Positions 4,515 through 11,225 of a stretch of DNA of 11,225 bases are shown in pieces (within the stretch, counting starts at the first letter, position 1; the number at the start of each line of letters is the position of its first letter). Location: positions 31,294 to 42,518 of the forward strand of contig DIPA01000112.1 in the NCBI GenBank assembly GCA_002427055.1, in the 5' to 3' direction. Origin of the DNA: Firmicutes bacterium UBA5500. GTDB lineage: Bacteria; Bacillota; UBA994; UBA5500. The position numbers and the translations under genes were made by a program. The notes below the pieces were generated by a model, which saw only the letters and a program-made list of their open reading frames with translations, searched no databases and had not been told where the DNA came from.

Positions 4515-7148
4515 GTGCAGTTAATTACCACTCATGTAAATACGGATTTTGATGGCTTAGGAGCAATGCTTGCGGCTGCTAAGCTATTTCCGCAGGCGGT
4601 TCTCTGTTTCCCTGGCCACCTGAGTCGTCCTGTTAGAGAATTCTATTCACTATATAAAGACTCGTTACCGATTAAAGCACCTGAGATGGTAAATTTGCAC
4701 ACTATTAATGAGTTGATCATAGTTGATACCCAACAGGCAAGTCGCATCGGTCGTTTTAAAGCCTTGCTAGATCGATCAGACGTGCAAGTCACTGTGTATG
4801 ATCACCATCCTCAGCCAGCTGAATCGATTGCAGCTGCCACGGTACATCATGCTGATGTTGGAGCGGTAACCAGCCTCTTGGTGAATATGTTGGAGGAGCA
4901 GGAGCTAGTACCGAGCGAGCTAGAAGCTACTGTGATGGCTCTTGCTATTTATGCTGACACTGGTTCGTTGACGGGACCGTCAACCACTCTAAAGGATATT
5001 GATGCGCTTAGGTTCCTGTTTGCTGCCGGTGCAGATCTAGAGGTAATTCATCGCTACATGAATAGTCCTCTCAACCATGATCAGCGCTTGTTGTTGGAAG
5101 AGATGCTGGCCAATTCGGAAAGACAGTATTATCATGGAGTCAGCGCTCTGATTACTGTGTGTTCGATTGACCAATACATAGATGGGTTAGGTATCTTAGC
5201 AGAGCGCCTAGCCGACATTGAAGATGTGGATCTAGTCTTTTGTATAGTTGAGATGGACGGGCGTGTACACCTGACAGGCCGCAGTCGTCATAATCATCTG
5301 CCCGTCAACGAGATTATTGCCCATTTTGGGGGTGCTGGGCATCCCCAAGCAGCGGCCGCGACCATCAAAGGCAGGCCTTTACTGGATCTGAAGCGGCAGC
5401 TAGTTACCTATTTGGGCGAAGAGTTGATACCTCCCTTTACCGCTTTTGACATTATGTCGCAGCCGGTGCACAGTACAACGCCCAATACTACCATGGAGGA
5501 AGTAGGGCAAGCTATGTTGCGTTATGGCCATAGCGGGCTTCCGGTAATTGAGGCTGGTCGTCTGGTGGGCATTATCTCTCGTCGTGATGTCGATAAGTCC
5601 ATTCATCATGGGCTGCAGCACGCGCCAGTCAAAGGGTTCATGTCATCCAAGGTGGTGACAGTGCAGCCAACCGCTTCGCTAGACGAGATGCAACGCCTAC
5701 TTATTGGTAATGATATTGGGCGTCTGCCTGTAGTCGATGCTGAAGGGCAAGTGCTAGGCATCGTTACGCGCACAGACGTATTAGGAGCTTTGCATGGACG
5801 TAGTTATCCCCATTGGTATCAATCCAACGTACGCCCAGGGCCAGAGTTGGGACCAAGCCTGACTATGCTTTCCGACATGATGACAGAGCGTTTGCCCAAG
5901 CGGTTGCAGGGGTTGCTATTATTAATTGGGCAGGAGGCAGAACGTCACCAGGTTAGGGCTTACCTTGTAGGTGGGATAGTGCGTGACTTACTGTTAAATG
6001 TGCCTAACCATGATATAGATGTTGTAATTGAGCCTTCTGCTATTGAGTTTGCTGGGCAGCTGACCAAGGTCTTTGGTGGCTCGGTACAGACTTACCCGCA
6101 ATTTGGCACGGCTACCATTACTCGTCCTGACGGTATCAGCATAGATTTGGTCACTGCCCGTTCTGAATTCTATGTCAGTCCAGCTGCTATGCCAGACGTA
6201 GAATCTGGGAATATTAAGCATGATCTATACCGACGTGATTTTACTATTAATACTATGGCCATAGCTCTAGATGGTACTCGTTACGGACGCTTCTATGATT
6301 ACTTTGGTGGTCAAGCTGATCTCGAGGAAGGCATTATCCGCGTTCTCTTTAACCTTAGTTTTGTGGAGGATCCTACTCGAATTTTACGAGCTATTCGCTT
6401 TGAGCAACGTCTTGGTTTTCAAATAGAACCTGAAACGTTGGGCTTCTTGATGAATGCTCTGCAGCATGATTTGCTGCAGAAGGTACCGGCTGAACGCATT
6501 AGAACTGAGTTAGTGCAGCTGCTGGCAGAAGACAGGGCTCCTCATGTTATTCTGCGCATGCACGAATTGGGAGTATGGCAGGCCCTATTGCCAGGTTTAC
6601 AATGCTCGGATGTACTGATTAAGCATCTACATGATGCCAGAGACTATATCGATTGGTTTGAAAAATTGCAGACGGGAGCCAGGCTTGAGCGCTGGCTGGT
6701 TTACTTGTTGCTACTCTCCGGTGGGGTAGCGGCAGAGGAGCTTGGCAATTGGCCTGAGCGTCTTGCATTAAGTAAGCGCGAGCGTGATATGCTATTGTCG
6801 TTTGCGGCATGCCGTGAACATCTTGCCGCAGGATTAGCGCAGCCCATAGACAATCAGCATATTTATGAGCTACTGGAAGGGCAAGCGCCAGAATGTCAGG
6901 TAGCTGTGGCTGTCTTGCAGGGAGAAGCGGTTAGACAGCAAATGGCTGATTATTGGCAGCACCTCGTCAATATCCGGGTTGAGATTAATGGCCATGATCT
7001 CCTGGGCATTGGGCTTAAGCCCGGACCGGAAGTTGGAGAGATTTTGCGCAGATTACATATGGCGCGTCTCAATGGCCAGGTGGCTAATAAGGAGCAGGAG
7101 TTAGCATTAGCTCGTCAGCTATTGCTGACGCCGGAGGAAGGAAGATAA
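4515..7148 (+). CDS. DHH phosphoesterase / CBS pair / tRNA nucleotidyltransferase fusion
   Basis: The 877-residue protein has three parts. Residues 1-300 are a DHH/DHHA1 phosphoesterase with a full metal-binding set: H7, D11 and D13 (HVNTDFDG), D71, D96-H97-H98, D148, and the DHHA1 motif GGAGHPQAA (272-280). Residues 310-428 are two CBS domains (FDIMSQPVHSTTP; GFMSSKVVTVQPTASLDEM), which usually bind adenine nucleotides. Residues 465-870 are a class II nucleotidyltransferase: GG(486-487)-I-V-RD, the catalytic D500-I-D502, RRDFTINTMA (573-582) and the nucleobase-reading EDPTR (618-622) before the tRNA-binding helices. It adds CCA, or only part of it, to tRNA 3' ends; in some bacteria the long fused form is the A-adding partner of a separate CC-adding enzyme, which cannot be settled here. 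GTG 4515 is chosen for its strong Shine-Dalgarno 9 bases upstream. It leads the operon and ends 2 bases before the protease gene. Confidence 0.95.
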   Translation: MQLITTHVNTDFDGLGAMLAAAKLFPQAVLCFPGHLSRPVREFYSLYKDSLPIKAPEMVNLHTINELIIVDTQQASRIGRFKALLDRSDVQVTVYDHHPQPAESIAAATVHHADVGAVTSLLVNMLEEQELVPSELEATVMALAIYADTGSLTGPSTTLKDIDALRFLFAAGADLEVIHRYMNSPLNHDQRLLLEEMLANSERQYYHGVSALITVCSIDQYIDGLGILAERLADIEDVDLVFCIVEMDGRVHLTGRSRHNHLPVNEIIAHFGGAGHPQAAAATIKGRPLLDLKRQLVTYLGEELIPPFTAFDIMSQPVHSTTPNTTMEEVGQAMLRYGHSGLPVIEAGRLVGIISRRDVDKSIHHGLQHAPVKGFMSSKVVTVQPTASLDEMQRLLIGNDIGRLPVVDAEGQVLGIVTRTDVLGALHGRSYPHWYQSNVRPGPELGPSLTMLSDMMTERLPKRLQGLLLLIGQEAERHQVRAYLVGGIVRDLLLNVPNHDIDVVIEPSAIEFAGQLTKVFGGSVQTYPQFGTATITRPDGISIDLVTARSEFYVSPAAMPDVESGNIKHDLYRRDFTINTMAIALDGTRYGRFYDYFGGQADLEEGIIRVLFNLSFVEDPTRILRAIRFEQRLGFQIEPETLGFLMNALQHDLLQKVPAERIRTELVQLLAEDRAPHVILRMHELGVWQALLPGLQCSDVLIKHLHDARDYIDWFEKLQTGARLERWLVYLLLLSGGVAAEELGNWPERLALSKRERDMLLSFAACREHLAAGLAQPIDNQHIYELLEGQAPECQVAVAVLQGEAVRQQMADYWQHLVNIRVEINGHDLLGIGLKPGPEVGEILRRLHMARLNGQVANKEQELALARQLLLTPEEGR

Positions 7149-7150
7149 TC

Positions 7151-7783
7151 ATGTTACAAAACCTAACCGCAGATGTTTTTCTCATGCTACCAGCGTTACT
7201 TATTGCATTAACTTTTCATGAGTATGCACATGCTTGGGCAGCTGACCGTTTGGGCGATCCTACCCCACGCATGCGTGGCAGACTGACTCTTAGCCCCTTA
7301 GCTCATATTGATCCCATTGGGTTTGTGATGTTAGTCCTCTTTCGTTTTGGCTGGGCAAAGCCGGTAGAAGTTAACCCTTATAACTTTGATAATCGTGAGC
7401 GCGGTCTGGCATGGGTATCCTTAGCGGGCCCGGCTATGAATTTATCGCTAGGTTTTATAGCGATGGTGCTTCTGCATGTGGTGAGTTTCAACCCTAAGCT
7501 GACTGCTATGGCTCGCTTGCTGGACTGGCTAGCCCTCTACAATGTCTACTTTGCAGTCTTTAACTTGATCCCGATACCACCGTTGGATGGTTCGAAGCTA
7601 CTGTTTTTCTTCTTGCCACGTGCTACAGTCTATAGATATCTAGATACTGTTGCTCAGTATGGTTTGCTGATCCTTATTCTTGTCGTTTCGACGGGGATGA
7701 TATCACGTACTTTGGGGCGCGTAGCAGGCTTGATTTTGTATTTCTATGACCGCATTGCCTTGATGCTCTTGGGATTTAACTAG
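7151..7783 (+). CDS. Site-2-protease-family membrane metalloprotease (M50)
   Basis: The 210-residue integral membrane protein carries the zinc-binding HEYAH (H23-E24-x-x-H27) inside its first hydrophobic segment, an AHIDP-IGF loop (51-58), and the third-ligand motif NLIPIPPLDGSKL with D146. Hydrophobic segments lie at about 5-30, 54-68, 86-110, 125-150 and 168-198. These are hallmarks of the compact YwhC-like site-2 protease group without PDZ or CBS domains. Members cleave transmembrane proteins within the bilayer; the substrate is unknown. ATG 7151 is only 2 bases after the preceding stop, with GGAGGAAGG at 7133-7141 inside the previous gene. A site-2 protease gene is a frequent neighbour of scpA-scpB in clostridia, but I know of no mechanistic link. 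It is not obviously SpoIVFB, which is longer and has a CBS domain. Confidence 0.93.
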   Translation: MLQNLTADVFLMLPALLIALTFHEYAHAWAADRLGDPTPRMRGRLTLSPLAHIDPIGFVMLVLFRFGWAKPVEVNPYNFDNRERGLAWVSLAGPAMNLSLGFIAMVLLHVVSFNPKLTAMARLLDWLALYNVYFAVFNLIPIPPLDGSKLLFFFLPRATVYRYLDTVAQYGLLILILVVSTGMISRTLGRVAGLILYFYDRIALMLLGFN

Positions 7784-7796
7784 GATTGGTGATTAT

Positions 7797-8531
7797 ATGT
7801 CCATCAACGTGGCTTTAGAGTCTTTTGAGGGTCCTTTAGATCTCCTGCTACAATTGGTGCGGCGCTCCCAGATCAGTGTTTGGGAGATTAGGATTCAAAG
7901 CATTTGTGATCAGTTTATCTCCTATACGCATCAATTGGAAATGATCGACGTCGAATTGGCAGGAGATTTTTTGGTTATGGCTTCGACCTTGATTCGCATT
8001 AAAGCACGTTTATTATTACCAAAACCAGAGGTAGAAAAAAACGAGGAAGACAATCCATTAGATGAAGAAGAGCAGCTTATTACCAGACTCTTGCTCTATG
8101 AAGGCTTTCGTGAGGCTGCTGAGGAATTAGAACTGCTGGCCAAGGATAGTTTTGGTCAATATCCGCGTGGACAGATAGAGGAACTGCAGCCAGCTAAGCA
8201 TGACCCTCCCTTAGCCGGTGTTTCTTTGCTGACTCTAGCAATTATGGCACAGCAAGCCTGCCAGGCAATAGATAAACCGCGTATTGTGCGGGTAGAGGCA
8301 GAAAATTATACTGTTGCCGAGCAGATTGCATATATTGAACATCTACTAAAAACCACGCATGAACCGCTTGGTTTTTGCAAGTTGCTATCAGAACAGCCTA
8401 GTCGAGAAGAGGTAGTAACCACTTTCTTGGCTGTGCTTGAATTGGTACGTCTACATAGAATAACAGTGTGGCAAGAGAATTACCGTGCCGAAGTGATAGT
8501 GTCTAGGAGGGTTACCCATGCAGCAATTTAG
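7797..8531 (+). CDS. scpA: Segregation and condensation protein A
   Basis: The 244-residue kleisin subunit bridges the two heads of the SMC dimer in bacterial condensin, which compacts and segregates the chromosome. The N-terminal signature is FEGPLDLLLQLVRRSQISVWEI (10-31), which contacts the SMC neck, followed by the conserved helix AGDFLVMASTLIRIKARLLLP (55-75). An acidic linker (about 80-95, rich in E and D) leads to the ScpB-binding middle, and a C-terminal winged helix (about 205-240) contains LAVLELVRLHRITVWQ, which binds the SMC head. ATG 7797 follows the protease stop by 13 bases with a weak GGTGATT. Its 3' end overlaps scpB by 14 bases, suggesting coupled synthesis of the partners. 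Confidence 0.96.
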   Translation: MSINVALESFEGPLDLLLQLVRRSQISVWEIRIQSICDQFISYTHQLEMIDVELAGDFLVMASTLIRIKARLLLPKPEVEKNEEDNPLDEEEQLITRLLLYEGFREAAEELELLAKDSFGQYPRGQIEELQPAKHDPPLAGVSLLTLAIMAQQACQAIDKPRIVRVEAENYTVAEQIAYIEHLLKTTHEPLGFCKLLSEQPSREEVVTTFLAVLELVRLHRITVWQENYRAEVIVSRRVTHAAI

Positions 8532-9033
8532 GCCGGAAGCTATGTTAGAAGCATTGTTATTTGCTGCGCCTAAGCCCATTGCCTTAGACAAACTAGCAGA
8601 AGTGCTGGAAATGCCGCTTTGGGAGTGCGAGCAGGTGCTTGAACGGTATGCCCAATTACTGAAGACGCCAGAACGAGGCATCATGCTGCGTTTTGTGGCC
8701 GGTGGCTGGCAGTTGGTCACCAAGCCCGAGTTAGCTGAATTAGTTGCCAGTTTGGTTGCGGAGCGGCAATACAAGTTATCTAAGCCAACCATAGAGACTT
8801 TGGCTATCATTGCATATAAGCAACCTACTACCCGAGCAGAAATTGAAGCCATTCGTGGAGTTAAGGTGGAAAAAACTCTTGCTACGTTATTGGAGAAAGG
8901 CCTGATTGTTGAGGCGGGGCGTAAAGACGCTATTGGGCGACCAATTTTATACGCTACCAGCGATGCTTTCTTGGAGTACTATGGGTTAAAATCACTGGAG
9001 GACCTGCCTGCCATTGGGCGTCTGCAGTTGTAG
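8518..9033 (+). CDS. scpB: Segregation and condensation protein B
   Basis: The 171-residue dimeric partner of ScpA is a little shorter than many homologues (about 180-200). It has two winged-helix domains: residues about 5-78 (MLEALLFAAPKPIALDKLAEVL, then LRFVAGGWQLVTKPEL) and about 88-160. The second contains the family signature: LSKPTIETLAIIAYKQPTTR, then AEIEAIRG, then LLEKGLI, and GRKDAIGRPILYATSDAFLEY. The ATG has a strong AGGAGGG (about 8504-8510) and lies inside scpA. The gene end forms the left arm of the operon terminator. It acts with ScpA and SMC in chromosome segregation. Confidence 0.97.
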   Translation: MQQFRPEAMLEALLFAAPKPIALDKLAEVLEMPLWECEQVLERYAQLLKTPERGIMLRFVAGGWQLVTKPELAELVASLVAERQYKLSKPTIETLAIIAYKQPTTRAEIEAIRGVKVEKTLATLLEKGLIVEAGRKDAIGRPILYATSDAFLEYYGLKSLEDLPAIGRLQL

Positions 9034-9056
9034 AAGACGCCTAATGGTATTTTTTT
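9011..9056 (+). terminator. Terminator overlapping the end of scpB
   Basis: CCATTGGGCGTCT (9011-9023) pairs with AGACGCCTAATGG (9035-9047) as a 13-bp stem with a single G-U pair and an 11-base loop holding the scpB stop codon, followed by TATTTTTTT (9048-9056). The left arm is the last codons of scpB. It ends the tRNA nucleotidyltransferase-scpB operon. Confidence 0.88.
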
Positions 9057-9105
9057 ACCGCTAGGGGACAAGGATAGAATAGGAATCCTGGGAGGAGCTA
9101 CTATA

Positions 9106-9759
9106 GTGGCAGTGTGGATTGCTATTCTTTTTTTGATGCTCGTGATTTTCACCCTCGTTACCTTGAGGCAGAAGGCGCAGCTTGAATTTAGGTATTGGCG
9201 GGAAGGGTATGCTGATTCTCTGACAGTCATTCTGCGTGGACCTTACGGTTTGGTTTTCTATCGCGCTGAAATGTCATTAGTGGATACTTTACTTACTAGC
9301 AAAGGACCGGCCTTGCGCTTTTCGTTGGCTAGAAAAGATAAGCTGCAGGGGGCAGATAAGCAGACCAGTCGTCCAATACCAATATCACACCTTGGTAAGT
9401 TGAAGCATTTCATCACGGAGTTTCTTCCCTTGATGAAGTACTACCGGCCCGTTGTTGACACCATAGCGAGACATGCTCGTATTGAAAAGTTCTCCTGGAA
9501 AACAAAGTTTGGAACTGCGGATGCTGCATTAACCGGAATATGCATGGGTTTGGTTTGGATAGTGATTGGTCTGCTATCGTCTTTGCTGCAAGGCAGACAA
9601 ACAGGGTCAATTGGAGCGGAAGATGTGGAGGTCATACCTGTTTTCCATCGGGCCTGTTTCCATACTTCATTTCATTGCATACTTAGTATTCGGATCGTGC
9701 ATGTTATTACTGCACAGTTCAGGTTGCTTAAGCTTAAGTTGCAACAAAGAAAGAGGTGA
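9106..9759 (+). CDS. DUF2953 (YtfI-like) membrane-anchored protein
   Basis: The 217-residue product matches the DUF2953 family, whose Bacillus member is YtfI, encoded next to ytfJ. It begins with a membrane helix (about residues 2-20). The middle carries the family core KFSWKTKFGTADAALTG (128-144), with a second hydrophobic segment at about 141-161. The tail has EDVEVIPVFHRACFHTSFHC followed by ILSIRIVHVI (about 172-201). The biochemical function is unknown; sporulation involvement is inferred from pairing with the GerW/YtfJ gene. GTG 9106 follows GGAGGAG (9091-9097) with 8-base spacing. Its stop is 6 bases from the next start, and the ytfJ ribosome binding site AGAGGTGAT overlaps the stop. 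Confidence 0.85.
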   Translation: MAVWIAILFLMLVIFTLVTLRQKAQLEFRYWREGYADSLTVILRGPYGLVFYRAEMSLVDTLLTSKGPALRFSLARKDKLQGADKQTSRPIPISHLGKLKHFITEFLPLMKYYRPVVDTIARHARIEKFSWKTKFGTADAALTGICMGLVWIVIGLLSSLLQGRQTGSIGAEDVEVIPVFHRACFHTSFHCILSIRIVHVITAQFRLLKLKLQQRKR

Positions 9760-9765
9760 TACCCC

Positions 9766-10188
9766 TTGGACAACCATCCAATTCAGGGCATGATGAGAAC
9801 AGTCATGGAGAGCATGAAAGAAATGGTGGATGTAAATACAATAGTTGGCGACCCGGTAGAAACACCTGATGGTAGTGTCATTATGCCAATTTCCAGGGTA
9901 GCCTTTGGCTATGCTGCCGGAGGAAGTGAGTTTGTAGCGCAGCAAAAAGTGAATGAAGCGATGGATCATCCCTTTGGTGGCGGCAGCGGCGCCGGTGTAT
10001 CAGTGCAACCTGTCGGCTTCTTAGTGGTTGGTAATGGTAATATCAGAATGCTGCCTGTGGATGCCAATAGCATGGTTGATCGTCTGGTTGATCTTACTCC
10101 ACAGCTCGTGAGTCAAATTCAGGGCATGATCGCCAATCGAAAGTCTCGGCAAGAATCGCCACCACCAATGCCTCAAACAATGGAATAG
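9766..10188 (+). CDS. ytfJ: GerW/YtfJ-family sporulation protein
   Basis: The 140-residue soluble protein has the family pattern: a short N-terminal helix with IQGMMRTVMESMKEMVDVNT, then TIVGDPVETPDGSVIMPISRVAFGYAAGGSEF (25-56), a glycine-rich loop (HPFGGGSGAGVSVQPVGFLV, 68-87) and the GNIRMLPVD segment (91-99). In Bacillus the protein (GerW) is made in the forespore under sigma-F and affects spore germination; its molecular action is not well known. TTG 9766 is chosen because AGAGGTGAT ends 5 bases before it and because the frame then starts MDNHPIQG, as in homologues. The proline-rich tail (SPPPMPQTME) is variable. It is co-transcribed with the DUF2953 gene and ends before a terminator. Confidence 0.93.
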   Translation: MDNHPIQGMMRTVMESMKEMVDVNTIVGDPVETPDGSVIMPISRVAFGYAAGGSEFVAQQKVNEAMDHPFGGGSGAGVSVQPVGFLVVGNGNIRMLPVDANSMVDRLVDLTPQLVSQIQGMIANRKSRQESPPPMPQTME

Positions 10189-10208
10189 AAGCGGGTAAAT
10201 AAACTTCC

Positions 10209-10238
10209 AGCCCTCTTTCTCCGGATAGAGGGCTTTTT
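10209..10238 (+). terminator. Terminator after ytfJ
   Basis: AGCCCTCT (10209-10216) pairs perfectly with AGAGGGCT (10227-10234) around a 10-base loop, followed by a T-run (10234-10238). It starts 20 bases after the ytfJ stop and separates that unit from the carboxypeptidase gene. Confidence 0.88.
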
Positions 10239-10282
10239 GGCGCTTGTACCAGACAGACGGTCTAGGCTCGTACGCTGCTCCA

Positions 10283-10299
10283 TATACATTAGGTGTATA
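10283..10299. promoter_or_regulatory. Palindrome upstream of the carboxypeptidase gene
   Basis: TATACA (10283-10288) and TGTATA (10294-10299) are perfect reverse complements with a 5-base spacer, lying 20 bases before the start codon and just before the ribosome binding site. It could be an operator. The segment CATATACATT also looks partly like a mother-cell sigma-E -10 element, but I see no fitting -35. Confidence 0.3.
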
Positions 10300-10319
10300 A
10301 GTAAGTAGGAGGGAGAGCG

Positions 10320-11225
10320 TTGAGATTCCGTTCTAGGCTCTATCTTCTGTTGATCTTTAGTCTATTCTTAAGTTGCTTACTACCAATGTCTACACAATGC
10401 CTGGCCCAGTTAGTTCAGATTGCTAGCCCGCCTGCAATAGGCGCCAAAGGCGCAGCCTTAATGGATGTACACAGTGGTCGCCTGCTGTGGGGCAAAAACG
10501 AACATACCCAGTTACCTATGGCTAGCACCACTAAAATAATGACGGCTATCCTGGCGATTGAATCAGGTAGACTAGCTGATGTGGTCACCGTAAGTAAAAC
10601 TGCTGTTAGAGTGGAGCCATCTTCAATTTGGCTGGTCCCCCATGAAAAGATCTCGCTCATGCACCTCGTGTACGGCCTGATGCTACGTTCAGGCAACGAT
10701 GCGGCCTGCGCTATTGCCGAGCACTTAGCAGGCAGCATTTCTGCATTTGCTGAGCTAATGAATCAGAAGGCCAAGGAACTAGGTATGCACAACACGAGTT
10801 TCAAGAATCCCCATGGCCTCCCCGATCCTGACCACTATACCACCGCCGCTGATCTGGCTAAACTAAGTGCTTATGCATTGCGTAATCGGCAGTTCACGGC
10901 TATAGTCTCGACCACCCGTATTTCTATACCTTGGGAACAATACGCTACTTTGCGCATTTGGCATAACAAGAATCGGCTGCTACAGACCTACCCGGGAGCA
11001 GACGGTATTAAGACTGGTTGGACGCGTGCTGCCGGTTATTGTCTAGTGGGGTCAGCAAACCGCATCGGACAGCGTTTAGTGGCTGTAGTGCTCAACAGCC
11101 CCGATGATTGGGGTGAAACTGCTGCTTTGCTTGACTATGGCTTTGCTCACTATAAGTCAGTGGTAGTTGTTTCCCCAGGCCAGTATGTACAGATCGTGCC
11201 CATCGATAAGGGGTATCCCCAGTAT
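10320..11225 (+). CDS. dacF: D-alanyl-D-alanine carboxypeptidase, DacF-like (3' end cut by window)
   Basis: The first 302 residues of a penicillin-binding protein of the S11 peptidase family are present; the usual length is about 380, so the C-terminal domain is incomplete. The enzyme removes the terminal D-alanine from peptidoglycan stem peptides outside the cytoplasmic membrane. A signal peptide is seen (RFRSR, hydrophobic 7-22, likely cleavage near residue 29). All catalytic motifs are intact: S69-x-x-K72 (ASTTKIM), S124-G-N126 (LRSGNDAA) and K231-T-G233 (GIKTGWT). TTG 10320 is preceded by AGGAGGGAG (10307-10315), and no ATG or GTG fits. Position after ytfJ resembles dacF, a sigma-F-controlled spore-cortex gene in Bacillus, but other paralogues (DacA, DacB) cannot be excluded, so the symbol is tentative. 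Confidence 0.88.
   Translation, partial: MRFRSRLYLLLIFSLFLSCLLPMSTQCLAQLVQIASPPAIGAKGAALMDVHSGRLLWGKNEHTQLPMASTTKIMTAILAIESGRLADVVTVSKTAVRVEPSSIWLVPHEKISLMHLVYGLMLRSGNDAACAIAEHLAGSISAFAELMNQKAKELGMHNTSFKNPHGLPDPDHYTTAADLAKLSAYALRNRQFTAIVSTTRISIPWEQYATLRIWHNKNRLLQTYPGADGIKTGWTRAAGYCLVGSANRIGQRLVAVVLNSPDDWGETAALLDYGFAHYKSVVVVSPGQYVQIVPIDKGYPQY

Noticed and set aside
9047..9075. Sigma-F-like promoter GTATT, 14 bases, GGACAAGGAT before the DUF2953 gene
   Set aside because: The -10 part matches poorly beyond the GG and one A, and the -35 lies in the scpB terminator tail. Too weak to list.
10261..10340. Direct repeat TCTAGGCTC at 10261-10269 and 10332-10340
   Set aside because: Only 9 bases, two copies, one inside the signal-peptide coding region; likely chance.
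10320..10380. Lipoprotein signal (FLSC) in the carboxypeptidase leader
   Set aside because: The cysteine lies within the hydrophobic core and the -3 position is phenylalanine; an ordinary signal peptidase I site after it is more likely.

Overview
The window comes from an endospore-forming, low-to-medium GC Firmicute. The evidence is the end of spoIIAB followed by sigF, a spoVAC-spoVAD-spoVAE cluster, a GerW/YtfJ-family gene and a DacF-like carboxypeptidase, with strong AGGAGG-type ribosome binding sites throughout. The reduced spoVA set (C, D, E only) and the DHH-CBS-tRNA nucleotidyltransferase fusion point to a Clostridia or Negativicutes (Sporomusa-like) lineage rather than Bacillus. That placement is inference from gene order, not from a phylogenetic marker. 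Every confidently identified gene is on the + strand.

Bases 1-1064 hold the end of the sigma-F operon: the anti-sigma factor SpoIIAB (C-terminal half), sigma-F, and a hairpin terminator. Directly after the terminator lies a sequence resembling a sigma-G promoter (CATACTA -10 element). It precedes a forespore-type operon with a small predicted membrane protein without a usual start codon, a dodecin-like protein whose start overlaps it as ATGA, an internal hairpin terminator, and then spoVAC, spoVAD and spoVAE. The last three make the machinery that moves dipicolinic acid into and out of the spore. The layout suggests that sigma-F products lead directly to later forespore expression of the neighbouring operon.

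Bases 3506-4398 are a separate unit: a leader with inverted repeats, a good sigma-A-type promoter and an in-frame, cysteine-rich open stretch broken by TGA, followed by a GNAT acetyltransferase and a strong 14-bp terminator.

Bases 4454-9056 are a housekeeping operon with its own extended -10 promoter and a terminator. It encodes an 877-residue DHH phosphoesterase/CBS-pair/tRNA nucleotidyltransferase fusion, a site-2-protease-type membrane metalloprotease, and the condensin partners ScpA and ScpB. Spacing is tight (2 nt, 13 nt and a 14-nt overlap). From 9106 a DUF2953 (YtfI-like) gene and a GerW/YtfJ gene form a two-gene sporulation unit closed by a terminator. The last gene, a secreted D-alanyl-D-alanine carboxypeptidase, runs off the right edge.

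Most genes are familiar. The least explained parts are the small gene at 1137-1352, the flavin-site changes in the dodecin-like protein, the terminator inside the spoVA operon, and the leader at 3506-3709. I saw no tRNA, rRNA, CRISPR array, insertion sequence or phage gene.
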